Assembly (NCBI GenBank): GCA_018340805.1
Contig: JACMZG010001913.1
Coordinates: 34,679,458-34,743,457, forward strand
Direction: 5' to 3'
Origin: Microvelia longipes
Taxonomy: Eukaryota > Arthropoda > Insecta > Hemiptera > Veliidae
Length of the DNA: 64,000 nt
This document shows positions 21,466 to 33,121 of this stretch, one piece after another. The notes beneath the pieces are model-generated. The model was not told the origin of the DNA, did no database searches, and saw only the letters and a program-made list of their open reading frames with translations. The stretch's first letter is position 1. Every line of letters begins with the position of its first letter. A program made the translations under genes and the position numbers.

Positions 21466-21744
21466 TTAATTCCATTAAATTTGTTTGTTTAAACAGATTT
21501 TACAGACTGACATAAATATTTAGCCATATGAACCAAAATTAAAAATTATTTTCCATTTAATTACATTTGTGTTTATTTTATAAATTAGGAATTAATCTTA
21601 AGGTTTACATATATTTATTGGAATTGTTATATAAAAACAAGATTACCTTATCTTATATTATAACAAAATTAGTTATTTGTTTTATTTTATTCCATTATTA
21701 TTAAATAAAGAATGGTAGAATGTTTGCATATATTTAGAAAGAAA

Positions 21745-21890
21745 TCACTAGCGGCCGCCCCCGGGTACAAGCACTTTGCTTTTTTGGGGGCGCTCACCTA
21801 ATCTAATATTTTTAATTTATTTATGTACTATGTAATCAATTTGTTTGTAAGGAATAAAGATTATTTATTTATTTATTATTATTATTTATT
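21745..21890 (+). mobile_element. 3' end of an unidentified retroelement
   Basis: A short GC-rich start (GCGGCCGCCCCCGGGTACAAG), then AT-rich sequence with AATAAAGATT, ending in a (TTATT/ATT)n tail. This is the shape of a short 5'-truncated LINE or SINE 3' end. Family unknown. Confidence 0.45.
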
Positions 21891-21895
21891 ATTAA

Positions 21896-22062
21896 ACTCA
21901 CCATGGTGGTTAATAAAAAAACACACTACAATTAAAAAGCATTAATATATTGTCAACCACAATAGTAAAAAAATATTTAACTCCTTATAAATTATAAAAT
22001 TAAATTATACATTTTTCGTACTATTGTGGTGTTTTTTTTTAATTAACATCATGGTGAGTCTA
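21896..22062. mobile_element. MITE-like element with ~35-bp inverted ends
   Basis: AACTCACCATGGTGGTTAAT at the left and ATTAACATCATGGTGAGTCT at the right are reverse complements apart from a few bases, with CACTACAATT / ACTATTGTGG inside. Non-coding, 167 bp. Confidence 0.7.
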
Positions 22063-22069
22063 TATCACA

Positions 22070-22765
22070 AAATCTCCATCAAAACAACTAATGATTTATT
22101 TAAACTATAAATAATTTTTCTTGTGAAGCTATTTATTATGTTTTATTTCGAGTTAAGCTTGTTTACATTTTAATTATTGTATGATTACAATCTCTTTTTT
22201 TAGTCAATTTCATGAATTGATGAAGTCTAGGATCCCGGGCGAAACTCTTTATATAATTTGATAAATAAATATTTAAAAAAGGGCTGAAGTCTTTATTATT
22301 TTATCTATAATTCGTGACAGCCCAAAAGTTCTTAAGTATCAAAAATTAATTTAAAAAATAGAGAAATATCCAAAATTTTGAATTCTTATAAAGTTTTGTG
22401 GTATAATTTAACTTTAATAAAGTTGTATGCATTTCATGATACTATTTCCCTAAGATTTGGCTTTATTGAATGCGGTTTAAAGGAAAGTTAGTAGGATGAT
22501 AGCAGAGGGTTATCTTGATCTGGATAGGGAGTGGAGAAGTGAGTGGAGGGGGAAGATGAATTTCAAAAACTTTGCCACTTAGTCATAACTTGATCCATTA
22601 AAAAAGTTTCTGAAAAGTATTAAACAGAATGAAGTTTGACCCTTTTTAGTGGATATTAGATTTTCCTTTTTATCTGATAAAGGCGGGGGAGGTTTTTTAT
22701 GGCAAATATTGTGAAATACTTTTTATTATAATGGCTTTTATGTTCGCAACAAACAAGAGGCGTTT
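22070..22765. other. No gene recognised
   Basis: AT-rich sequence without recognisable coding content or repeats. Confidence 0.4.
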
Positions 22766-22766
22766 G

Positions 22767-23766
22767 ACTCGTTGGCTTTTATTAGGTGTCGGTGGCCGGT
22801 AGCAGGCCCTACGCTCCTGTGTGGCCGCTTGGCAGCCCCTATCCCCCCGTTTGGTCGCTTAGCAGCCCTTAACCTCTCGTGTGGCCGCTTAGCAGCCCTT
22901 AAACTCCAGTGTAGCCGCTTAGCAGCCCCTATCTTCCCGTGTGTCCGCTTAGCAGCCCCTATCCTCCCGTGTGGCCGCTTAGCAGCCCTTAACCTCCCGT
23001 GTGGCCGCTTAGCAGCCCTTACCCTCCCGATTGGCCATTTAGCACCCCCTACCCTCAAGTAAGGCCGCTTAGCAAGCCCTACGCTCCCGTATGGCTGCTT
23101 GGCAGCCCCTAAATTTATGTGTGGCCACTTAGCAGCCCCTTCGCTCCCATTTGGCCGCTTAGAAGCCCCTAAGCTCCCATGTGGCCGCTTAGCAGCCCCT
23201 ACGCTCCCATGTGGCCGCTTAGAAGCCCCTCCCATGTGGCCGCTTAGAAGCCCCTACGCCCCATGTGCCGCTTAGCAGCTCCTACGCTCCCATGTGCCCG
23301 CTTAGAAGCCCTAAGCTCCCATGTGGCCGCTTAGCAGACCCTACGCTCCCATGTGGCCGCTTAGAAGCCCCTACGCTCCCATTTGGCCGCTTAGAAGCCC
23401 CTACGCTCCCATTTGGCCGCTTAGCAGCCCCTACGCTCACATGTGGCCGCTTAGCAGCCCCTACGCTCCCGTATAGCCGCTTAGCAGCCCCTACCTTTTC
23501 GTGTGTCTACTTAGCAGCCAATACACTCCCGTGTGGCTGCTTAGCAGCCTCTACCTTTTCGTGTGGCCACTTAGCAGCCCCTACGCTCCCTTGTGGCCGC
23601 TTAGCAGCCCCTACGCTCCTGTAGGGCCGCTTAGCAGCCCTACGCTCCCGTGTGGCCGCTTAGCAGTCCCTACTCTCTCGTATAACCGATTAGTAGCCCT
23701 ACCCACCCGTGTGGGGGCATAGGGGCTGCTAATCGGACACTAGTACCGACACCTAATAAAAGCCAA
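22767..23766. mobile_element. 30-bp minisatellite bounded by inverted repeats
   Basis: About 31 units of 30 bp (core CCGCTTAGCAGCCCCTACGC) fill 22796-23720. They are GC-rich against a very AT-rich background. The array is bracketed by TTGGCTTTTATTAGGTGTCG (22768) and its reverse complement CGACACCTAATAAAAGCCAA (ending 23766). A tandem array enclosed by short inverted repeats recalls non-autonomous Helentron/DINE-type or TIR elements that carry satellites; I cannot tell which. The period of 30 leaves frames open on both strands, giving 10-residue repeats such as CGRLAAPTLP and AAKRPHGSVG. These have no recognised function. Confidence 0.8.
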
Positions 23767-24189
23767 GATGCTTGAGATATTTCATACTGTAGTTACCCTT
23801 GTAGTACTGCAGCAGCCTCTACACTCTCATGAGGCCACAAAACGGTCACAAGGTATACTATAATATCATACTGTACGTGCCCTGGTTGTCGTATTATATA
23901 TTTGTATTACTTGGCTGTCGTCGAGCCTTTGTATACTGCTTAATATTAGCAAATTTTCAAATGTATTATAGTCTATAAACGCGTTTTATTTACATTCTGT
24001 CATATAAGTCAAGCTATAACAATATCAAAAAGGTTATACATATAATGAACACCAGAAAATATTTGTCATTTTAGGGTGTTAGCACGCTAGACTCGAATTA
24101 CAACAAATATATGTTTTAATATTCTTTTTCCGAATATATGTTTAAAAATCTATTTAAAATATTATGTATTAATTAATTAAATTTATCTT

Positions 24190-24829
24190 GAAGGATATTT
24201 CATTTATATCTCAATTAAATTTTATATACTTAGAAATCTTTTTAACCACAAGTGTAAGATCTTACATTTATTTTTAGTGATGTCTCATTTATATTTAAGA
24301 TCATCTAATATGCTTAGAAATATTTCCAATCTTAATTTTATAGATCTTATAATTTACAAAGATATCTCATCGTATCTCAATTCAATTTTTTACTTAGAAA
24401 TCTTTATAACCTTAACTGTATAGATCTTAAATTATATAGTATAATATAATAAATAAAATATGTTATTCTGCTTTACAAAAGTAAATTATTTACAATATTA
24501 CAAAATACTTCTCTTTTATAAGCACATCTTCGAATGAGTCGTGCTCGTGAGGATGAGGAAGGATATCTAATTCATATTTTAGATCATCTAATATATACTT
24601 AGAAATTTTCCTAACCTTAAATTTATTGATCCTATAATTTATTTATAAAGATATCTCATTCATAGCTCAATTGAATTCTATTCTTTTAAATCTATGTAAC
24701 TTCAACTGTATAAATATTAAATTCAATTAGTGAGGATATCTTATTTATACCTCAGATCTAATCTATACTTAGAAATCTATGTAACTTCAACTGTATAAAT
24801 ATTAAATTCAATTAGTGAGGATATTTAGG
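24190..24829. repeat. ~85-bp satellite, diverged copies
   Basis: Units recognised by CTTAGAAATCTTT, AACTGTATA plus GATCTTA, and GATATCTCATTTATA, spaced about 77-87 bp. The last two units (24.69 and 24.78 kb) are nearly identical, 85 bp apart. The array is cut at 24,829 and resumes at 26,029. Confidence 0.8.
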
Positions 24830-25368
24830 AACGCAGCTGCGTTCCGCCCCGCCAAGTCAAGAAGAAAAGCAAAAATACCCCGCTTAGTCAGTAAAAAAAG
24901 TCAAAAATTTACTTAAGCTGCCAGTGTATATATTACTGTACGCAACAAAGTAGGGTTTTTGAGGGTCTGTAGCGTGAAAACGGCTATAGGTACATAAATA
25001 ATATTATAATATCCGTAAAGGGCATGCCTTGTAGATCAAAAATAAAAAAAATCATCCAAATCGGCCCAGCAGAAGTGGAGAAAAAGAGGTTTGAAAATGG
25101 CATTTTTGACGACTTCTTATTCTTATTCTTATTCTTCCTGCATTTTTTGTTGACGCACCTCATAACTATTAAATGGATTTTTGTGTTTAAGGACATTTTG
25201 ATTTTTTTAATGCCATTTTAACATTCCTGTATCAATAAATCCCAAATTTATAAGTCCTATGTTGTACGCGCCGCAGAAAACAAAGCTTGAGAGTGGTATA
25301 TACAATACCTTGACACTCTTTACAGCTTTATTTACTACACGTATTAGAGCCGTACAAAAAGTAATGAA
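24830..25368. other. Left part of insertion in satellite, no gene
   Basis: Begins with the palindrome GGAACGCAGCTGCGTTCC, then CCCCGCCAAGTC, a motif that recurs inverted near the right end of the insertion (about 25983). Small frames at 24984-25221 on both strands are low complexity with no known content. Confidence 0.4.
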
Positions 25369-26028
25369 ATCTTACCAAAAACCACTTATGTGGTAAAATA
25401 CTCCCCGCCAAGTCTTTGGTCCAAAAAAGTAGGGAAATCAACTTTTCTGTCCCACCAAGTCATGTCCGTATTGGGTGGAGATTGTCATAAGCGTTTCAAA
25501 GTGAAGTTTCTAGGTTGGCAATAGTTAACGGCTCTATTTACATTGAGAGGCTATCATCAGCTTCTTCTCCTTGGCGGCGAGCCAGAAAAGTGAATCACCT
25601 TTAGAGGTAGTGTTTGCAAGAGTATATAGGGTGGAGTGCCTGATTATATCGTACCGTTATCGTTTCATTCATACATTTATTTCTTTTGTATACTCCTGGA
25701 TCTATGCAGGTGAGTAAAATTATGACAACTGCTAAAATCTGTTATGATTAATCTCCACGAACACCTGAATTGTTTGATATTTCATAATATAGCAAAAACT
25801 CGTTCACACCACTGGCTTGCCGCCAAGGAGAAGAAGCTGATGATAGCCTCTCAATGTAAATAGAGCCGTTAACTATTGCCAACCTAGAAACTTCACTTTG
25901 AAACGCTTATGACAATCTCCACCCAATACGGACATGACTTGGCGGGACAGAAAAGTTGATTTCCCTACTTTTTTGGACCAAAGACTTGGCGGGGAGTATT
26001 TTACCACATAAGTGGTTTTTGGTAAGAT
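25369..26028. mobile_element. Large fold-back element, ~220-bp inverted arms
   Basis: Arms 25369-25594 and 25811-26028 are near-perfect reverse complements, starting ATCTTACCAAAAACCAC. A ~215-bp unique centre holds no coding frame. The whole interval 24,830-26,028 splits the ~85-bp satellite, whose units continue directly on the right. No clear target duplication. Nearly identical arms point to a recent origin or gene conversion. Confidence 0.8.
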
Positions 26029-26175
26029 CTTATTTATACCTCAGATCTAATCTATACTTAGAAATCTATGTAACTTCAACTGTATAAATATTAAATTCAA
26101 TTAGTGAGGATATCTTATTTATACCTCAGATCTAATCTATACTTAGAAATCTTTTTAACCTCATTGTATAGATCT
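26029..26175. repeat. ~85-bp satellite, continuation
   Basis: Two more units (CTTAGAAATCTATGTAACTT at 26056) continuing the array interrupted at 24,829. Confidence 0.85.
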
Positions 26176-26540
26176 TAAAAATTTGTCTTATTATAATAAT
26201 AGACAAATATTATAATTTTTCACAATAAAAAATAATGTTATCTCGCTTATATTAAAAAATATATTTAGAAAAAACTTACTAACATCAGCCAATTAAATGT
26301 TAATAAGCAAACTTATATTCCCGCCTTATGCACAGTAACCAAATACGTAAATTATTCATATTATATAAAATAATATATATTAATAAAATATAAGGTTCGA
26401 TAGTGACCGATTAAAAATGTCAACGATCTGGGTATTGATTTGTAACTGTTTCGACTAACCTCTGGTGATTGTCTCTGAATCCGTGATAAGGCTATTGATA
26501 AGGATTGCAATATTAAACTAAAGGTAATATACTTCTATTT

Positions 26541-26778
26541 AAAGCCGCTTCCGTGGTGAAGGTCGTTAGAGCGTTAATCTTAACATAGACCTTTGACACT
26601 ACGGTCTAAGGTTCGTATCCCAGGTTTCGCTCTCAATTTATATAAGATCGTTAAAAAATCGCTAACTAAAAAGTGCACTTTGAGAGTAACTGTTGCTTCT
26701 AAAACCAGAGGTGGATTCTGCAGGGTTTATCTCAGATGAGCCGTTAGGATCTCAAAGGTCATTATTATTATATTTTGT
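26541..26778 (+). mobile_element. tRNA-derived SINE
   Basis: Head with a pol III promoter: an A-box-like GGTCGTTAGAGCG (26561) and a B box GGTTCGTATCC (26610-26620), about 40 bp apart as in tRNAs. An unrelated body follows, then a (ATT)-rich tail at 26762. The cloverleaf is degraded, so it is a SINE and not a tRNA gene. The tRNA of origin is uncertain. Confidence 0.65.
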
Positions 26779-27185
26779 AATATACTTCTATCCGGCAAAA
26801 AGTGTCCCAAAGACATAATTGCTAAGATCTAGGATCTTCCCCACCTTTCCTACTATATACTTCTATTTAAATATTTTTTAATGAGCTCAAATTTTAATAG
26901 CTAGAACTCATTATGTCGACAAATTTTAACATAATAAAGCACAGCTTATGTTGATAAATTTCTTTTTGACATTAATGTCACATTTAATTGGAAATTATAT
27001 CATGTGATTTCACATAATGCTTCATCTATTTGTAGAATAAAAATTTAAAGCTACATACATCTGATTAGCTTTAATATTCATTAATTTATTCTCTTTTGGA
27101 ATACTATATGTATTAGAATTTTTTAGAATTCAAAAAGAGAATTTAGATATATATCTTATTTATATCACATGTCAAAAGATACAAA

Positions 27186-27200
27186 TATCACAATATATAT

Positions 27201-27267
<67 letters not shown>
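27186..27267. repeat. (TA)n microsatellite
   Basis: About 80 bp of TA with two phase breaks. Confidence 0.95.
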
Positions 27268-27274
<7 letters not shown>

Positions 27275-28309
27275 CATTACATTTTTTTACTTTTACCTTT
27301 CCCATTTATACTTTAAGTATAAGGGAAAAGTATTGACTTAGCACATTAAAATTATAGTTTTTGTCAACACTATAGTCTATATATGTGTGTGTCTATTTAT
27401 ATGTGTGGTGACTTCTGCTTTGACTTAATTTAACGACTAAATATTCAAAAGGCTTATAACCTAGGAACAAGTTTAGATCGATATAAATTTTAGCACGCGT
27501 GTTGTCTCCAATAAAACCAAAGTCAGTCTCAATGCTTCTTCCCATTATCACCATTGTTAAATTTGTTATCCAAAAAATTCCAAATTTTACTTAAAATTAA
27601 ATTTATATTTATAGGGTCAGCGGGAAAAAACACATAAGTCAAATTTTTCAATTTTTTATACGATTAAAGTATTTCTTAGACCTTACTTAACCAAAAGTAA
27701 AAACAACTTAAGTCAAAACTATCGTTAAATATTATAACTAAATCCAAATTTTTAATCAATTTGATAAAATATGATTAAAATTATAATAATGACTTATTTG
27801 CTTTTTCCTGCCGACCCTAGATTTATGAAAAAGAGGAATAATGATAAAATCTTTACATTTATGTGTATTGCCAGCTGCTACATGAGTATATACAGTAATA
27901 CATGCGTGTATATACTACGCTTGTTTAATCGAAACATAAAAGGAATTCTATTTTTATAGTTGACTCAATATTAGACAGCTATCATCCCGTTCAAACATCT
28001 CAAAAAAAACATAACGCTATCTTTCGCGTTTCTTTTAGACGTTCAAAAATAAACTGACTCTTGTCTTCCGATAAAATTATAGTTAAATATAATGCATGTC
28101 GTGATTTTTCCGCATATTTAATGGCGACAGTACAACATCACCATATTTTTGCTAATTCCATAAGAGAATTGCGCTTTTGATGTAAATTTAATTTTTGATG
28201 TTAGGCAATTTTTTATAACCATACAAAAAATAATTTCTATACATAAAATTTGTATAATTTTAATGCATGACAAAAGAAGAGGTCTTTAGCATCTTAGTGC
28301 TACACGGCG

Positions 28310-28975
28310 CCAGTATTGGGGGCCGCTTCCCGTCCTCGCACCTATATCATTCCTTGTTAGTTGTGCTATGTCAGTTTGTCATATTAATGTCCTAATATTA
28401 CGAAAAAAGCCTTTTTTCAAGATGTTAGAAATGTATAAGGTGATTCAATTCGATGTAAACAAACCAAACGCATTCGGAGGTTATAACCTGACGTTTTTAT
28501 AAATGGCGTGTGACGTCATTGCAGGAATTGGTATAGCTGTTCAACATTGAAAATTTACTATTTCCTGCAATGACGTCAATTCCGGTCAATAAACTAAAAT
28601 GTCAAAAAAAAAAATTGATTTCATTCATAAAAACCCTCCAATTAAATCACCTTATAAACTCTATCAGCTTGCCTTTTTTTAACTTTTTGGATTATTGTCT
28701 ACAATAAATGCATTTGTCATAGTGACGAAATAAGCGAATTAATAAAATGTATTAGTCAAAACAAGAGGGCTACATAGTATTGCATCTGCATACATAGTAC
28801 AACATGTTCAAAAATTCAATCACTTTTTGAAGATTTCTGATTTCAATAAATGTTTAGTGGGTCATAATTGTGGGTTTATGACGTCACACATATTTCATAT
28901 TCAATAAGATTTTGTACCAAGTTTCATTTAGATCCGAGATAGTGTTCGAAAGTTATCGTGTCCCATAGAAACCTC
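28310..28975 (+). repeat. Dispersed repeat DR-B, copy 2, with nested MITE
   Basis: Starts with GCCAGTATTGGGGGCCGCTT and ends with GTGGGTTTATGACGTCACAC and TTTCATTTAGATCCGAGATAG, in the same order as the 21.04-kb copy. A ~220-bp TIR element sits inside. Confidence 0.6.
28436..28655. mobile_element. MITE-like element, possible TA-target type
   Basis: Ends TAAGGTGATTCAATT and AATTAAATCACCTTA are inverted repeats. An inner pair, GACGTCATTGCAGGAATTG and CCTGCAATGACGTCAATTCC, forms a second inverted repeat. TA flanks on both sides fit a Tc1/mariner-type target, which is weak evidence in AT-rich DNA. Non-coding. Confidence 0.55.
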
Positions 28976-29016
28976 AAGGAACAAAAACCTTGTATATACA
29001 TACACATACACACACA

Positions 29017-29017
<1 letters not shown>

Positions 29018-29092
<75 letters not shown>
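29018..29092. repeat. (TA)n microsatellite
   Basis: Long TA run next to a CACACA stretch. It creates a false reading frame. Confidence 0.95.
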
Positions 29093-29094
<2 letters not shown>

Positions 29095-29379
29095 TAATCA
29101 ACGAGTCCCCTCTTTCGAAAAATCCACTTACCTCTTCCATCATGACCGTCAGCATGACATCGGTTACACATCATAACCGATAAGTTAAAGACATAACTTC
29201 AGATGACTGATTCGCAAACCTTTAATTCTCAGTGTCTCGTCCTAAACTCACTGACTTCCTTCCCTGTGTAAAACCCCTCCTACTCCTTTCTTTTGTCTTC
29301 GGTGTCCTCTTCGTGCTCATTGAGACTAGAAGTTATTCACTGATATAACTTTATTAGTTGAGAGCTCGAGTGTTGCCCC

Positions 29380-29418
29380 GCCTGCTGATGATGGCGTTAT
29401 GCCGAAACTGGTCCACGG
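29380..29418 (+). ncRNA. Hammerhead-ribozyme-like motif
   Basis: CTGATGA (29385-29391), a possible stem II with GGC/GCC, GAAA (29404-29407), then ACTGGT as minimal stem III and C at the expected cleavage position. Only the first two stem I pairs hold (TG before the core, CA after), and one unpaired U follows CUGAUGA. Weaker than the 56.2-kb copy. Confidence 0.35.
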
Positions 29419-30054
29419 ATATTTATATCCAACAGTAACTATCGACGGTTGCTGATTCTTCAAAAATTATAATTGTTAATTAACAATTAAGGACTAATAT
29501 TACCCAAAAACTTTCTAAACACAATAATGAATGCATTTTAAAACAATGAACATCAATCAGAAATAAAAAATTTTCCTGATTATATAAAAGTTTTTTATTA
29601 AAAATTAGTAAAAATAAGTTATAAAAAAGAAACAGGAAAAATTTTATAATTAATTTGAACTTTTCTTCTTTTGGTACGCTAAAATTAAAAAGAAGAATAA
29701 AAAAGTTATTATTGCAAAACTCTAATTGATTGTGACGTCAATATTGATATTTTTATCTTTGTCTGAGTTAGAATGTATTTTTGTATTCATTTGTTTTTGT
29801 ATTTTAGCTGTGTGTATTTGTAAATCGCTTGAATTAACTAGAGAAATGAATTATTATTGTAGGTTGTATTGTATGCCAATATTGTGAGGCTCTCAATAAA
29901 TATCTTAATGGATAAGTATGTTTACTCCAATGATTTCCCAGCTGTTGTTTTGCTTCAGACGGCATTAAATTAAATTTATGAGTTTTGGTCTCGATTGCTT
30001 TCTATTTTTTTAAAAAATAAAATTATTTGAGGAGGGGGGTGGAGGACCCACTAA

Positions 30055-30071
30055 TTAATATATATATATTA

Positions 30072-30138
<67 letters not shown>
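30055..30138. repeat. (TA)n microsatellite
   Basis: About 80 bp of TA. Confidence 0.95.
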
Positions 30139-30139
<1 letters not shown>

Positions 30140-30498
30140 AAATCAAGCAAAAATCGAACTAAAAAATCAAGAAATCGCGTATTTTAAAGAGAATTCGCCC
30201 GGCTTATGGACCTCCGCGCCATACTTTTTACTCTCATTGATTAAGCCGTGTATTTCGTTATTAATGAACTAATTTGTATACGTCATGGAAATAACGAACA
30301 ATTAAACACTTCACCAAAGTTATCTCTAAAGATTACGTCCGTGGTTAGCTTGCTTCTGTTTTAGAAACTCAAGAAGTTTCTAATTTGAGGTAGAAACTTG
30401 ATTCATTAGTAAATATCCAAGAGTTAGTCACATTTCTTCAACACAATCGATTTATCTTGTTTATATTATCTTTTTCGTTATAATACCTTTCATTTTCT

Positions 30499-30502
<4 letters not shown>

Positions 30503-30582
<80 letters not shown>
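30503..30582. repeat. (TA)n microsatellite followed by possible element end
   Basis: TA run leading straight into ACAGGGTGCCCGGAAAAAAC (30582), which resembles the ACAGGGTG starts of arthropod DNA transposons and of DR-A in this window. The matching other end was not found. Confidence 0.8.
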
Positions 30583-30584
<2 letters not shown>

Positions 30585-30778
30585 GGTGCCCGGAAAAAAC
30601 TTAACAATACGTGTAAATGACAAATAGTTTATTTTTTGAAGAAAAATCATTCTTATGTATTTAAAAAAAAAAGATTTATCATATATTTTTATTTTTAATG
30701 ATAGACTCAAAAACTGTTGGATTGTCCCCCTGAGATAATTTTTTCTCAGAACAATTAAAATTAAAATGTTCAAAATTC

Positions 30779-30795
30779 ACCCCCCCCCCCCCCCA
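30779..30795. repeat. Poly(C) run
   Basis: Fourteen consecutive C, unusual in this AT-rich context and a likely source of sequencing error. Confidence 0.9.
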
Positions 30796-31333
30796 CCTTC
30801 CAGATTAAAATATTTCAGTTAGTGTTACTTAAATCTAAGATTACAATACTACCATTTTTGTTCAACTGTTTATGATCTTTAAAGCGACCTATCATTTACC
30901 CAGATTGAACAACTTTTGAAAACATTAAAATTTTGAATTAAAGTCAAAAGGGGGTGAATTTAGAAAATTTTAAATTTAATTTTTTTGGGGACAATTGTCT
31001 TAGGGGGCAGTTAAACAGTTACTGATGAAGCAATTAACTACTCATAAACCGAAACATCAAGCAAAATGTAATATATTGACCAAGGAATCAAGCATTCCAA
31101 AGGATTTTAAGAATGCCTAGGAATTCGCTTGAATAAATATTTTATTCCTCCTACCAGAGGAATAAAATATTTACATAATATTTTTAAGCAAAATTTTTAG
31201 AGTAAAATTATCTCATATTTTTTTCAAAAGAATGTCTCCAGCATTTTTTCTTCAAGGAGTTTAGATCTTAAAAACATTTAATAAGTGCTAGTAGCTGAAT
31301 TATGTATATTATATTTAAAAAATATTTAAAATT

Positions 31334-31396
31334 CTGGCGCGGTGGTCCCCATGTCGGGCGAATTTCATTTAGAATGCGTGTTTCCGTGCTTAACAA
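31334..31396 (+). repeat. Single unit of the 37.5-kb tRNA-like repeat
   Basis: TCTGGCGCGGTGGTCCCC and GTCGGGCGAATTTC plus GCGTGTTTCCGTGCTTAACA match the tandem units at 37.56 and 37.70 kb. Confidence 0.7.
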
Positions 31397-31764
31397 CCCA
31401 TTTCTTGCTTAAGTTCCGATTCATGCTTTAGAACCTAAGCAGTTACTCGATTGTCAAGCACTGCTCGAAAACTCATTTTGTCTGTATTTTTTTAAAAGAA
31501 ATGTCCATAATTATTCAGTTGGTTACACAAAAGTATGCCTCTAAAATTAAAAGCACGCACTATTATTTGCACTAGTTTAAAGCTTAGTTACGTATCTTTA
31601 AGCTTAGTCAGTTATCTTTAAAGATTTTATCGCATTTCCTTCGAGATTTTATCGATTCAGCGCCCCCCTAAAACGACACCTTACTCGAAATTTATTTTTT
31701 ACCGACCTAAATTTTGGTTTCCGGTAATTTACAATGTTTTTTTTTTTTAATTTTTTGGTCACTT

Positions 31765-31905
31765 AAAGTGGTCTTATCGACTTCGGACCAGCTTCATTCC
31801 GGTTTCACCGGGACCCCTTCATTTGATGGCATCCCGGTTTTGGATTTTTTTGCAAACAAAATACTTTACCTGTATGCCTACGGTATAAATGAGGAAAAGT
31901 AACAA
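31765..31905 (+). repeat. DR-A fragment (3' end)
   Basis: GGCATCCCGGTTTTGGATTT, GCAAACAAAATACTTTACC and GCCTACGGTATAAATGAGG with GAAAAGTAAC match the 3' end of the family. Confidence 0.65.
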
Positions 31906-31985
31906 GTTTAATTAAACAAAAAGGCTGTTAAAATAGTCCCCACTCTACTTATTATATTTTAATATATACTTTAATATATTACTTA

Positions 31986-32274
31986 TTAAAGTGTGGTGAG
32001 TGCGAAAGCGCATATTTAGGCCAAACTGGGCGTCATTTTTCTACCAGATTGGCAGAGCATCTTGTGCGCAAAGACAGCTTTAAGTTTTACCAACACACGG
32101 TTACGGAGGGCCGTAATCAACATCACCAGGTTGCTTTTTTCACCAAATGTTTTAGACCTTTAGGGTAGCAGACTTGATTTTTTAGAGAGGCTCGAAATCT
32201 AGCGTTTTTTAAACGAAGACGCGGATAAGTGCCTTAACGCTAGAAGCGAAGGTGGGGGGTACAAACTCTGTTAG
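31986..32274 (+). pseudogene. Penelope-like element GIY-YIG endonuclease relic
   Basis: First frame (31986-32168) reads CGECESAYLGQTGRHFSTRLAEHL: the cysteine pair, the YLGQT core and the R...R...EH arrangement of the GIY-YIG nuclease found at the C-terminus of Penelope-like retroelements. A stop ends that frame. From 32182 another frame gives LERLEI, a stop, then FLNEDADKCLNARSEGGG and a natural stop. This matches the domain's end, with the conserved Glu and the LN motif. So one frameshift and one stop break it. The RT that should lie upstream is missing, replaced by AT-rich sequence. I am confident of the domain, less so of the clade. Confidence 0.75.
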
Positions 32275-32900
32275 CGTACAAGCTATTCAAGGTGCCCCGT
32301 CCTTCAGTCAAGTTTGTACCATTAGACTCACTGGTCTATTTACTGATAATAACTGACTACTGCTCTATTTTTTTGACAATCACCGGTAGGTTTTGTTTTA
32401 AGTTATATCTTTTGTTTTATCTTTTGTAACTTTTGTTTTACACATTTTGACTTTTCATGTATTCCGTTAACGCTTGAAAGTTGGCTTTGTTATTACTAAT
32501 TATAATGAGTGGAGAGACGAAAAATTGTTTATCTACTCCTTGTATTGTAAGTTCTACATACAGTCTTGTTATCTTACACTGTAAATGTACTTTTAATTCC
32601 TAGGGAGGAAAAGTGAAAGTGTTGCCAACTTGACAGAATTTTTTAGTAAAATTAGGAAATTTAGGAAATTTTTAGGATAATTTTCGGTATTATGTTGGTA
32701 CTACGGGTAAAATATACAATATACACACGCTAATGTTTAACAAATATATCTTACAATAATAATTGGAGATAGTGGCTTTATTCTGTCTTATCAGAGTAAT
32801 TGACATGGTAAGAATAAACTAAAACTAACACTAACAATTAAGGAGGCTGAAAGATATATTAATGTTGTTTAGTATTAGTTCTCTAGTCGTAATAAAATAA

Positions 32901-33121
32901 TATGCAACAAGGGATGAAAGTTTTCAGCTCTCATTTATCTCCTCGTCAGCCTCGGGAGCCAAAATGTTAGGTTAATTCTCTCGGCAAGCCTCGGGAGCTA
33001 ACTAGTTTAACTCCCTCGGCCCACCGGCCTCGTGTGCTAATGAAGTTTCCTCCTTCGGCGTTGCCTTAGGACGAAACTTTAACTTGAGCTGTAAAACTTA
33101 CTTTCATCCCTTGTTGCATAA
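32901..33121. mobile_element. MITE-like element with CTCGGC/GCCTCGGGAG motifs
   Basis: Ends TATGCAACAAGGGATGAAAG and CTTTCATCCCTTGTTGCATA are perfect inverted repeats. Inside, CTCGGCAAGCCTCGGGAG-like segments recur three to four times. The 53.3-53.5 kb region has the same CTCGGC...GCCTCGGGAG pattern and the same right flank TGCATAAATAACTATT, so these are one family. Confidence 0.75.

Noticed and set aside
22738..23722. Long open frames on both strands with 10-residue repeats
   Set aside because: They follow from a 30-bp tandem repeat without stop codons in some frames; mirrored frames on both strands and no start context or homology argue against a gene.
25680..25740. Splice-donor-like CAGGTGAGTA in the centre of the fold-back element, possible exon
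   Set aside because: No open coding sequence on the exon side and no acceptor or partner exon; a match of this length is expected by chance.
31020..31070. Another hammerhead (CTGATGA ... CCGAAAC)
   Set aside because: The sequence between the core halves cannot form stem II and there is no cleavage-site arrangement; left out of the list.
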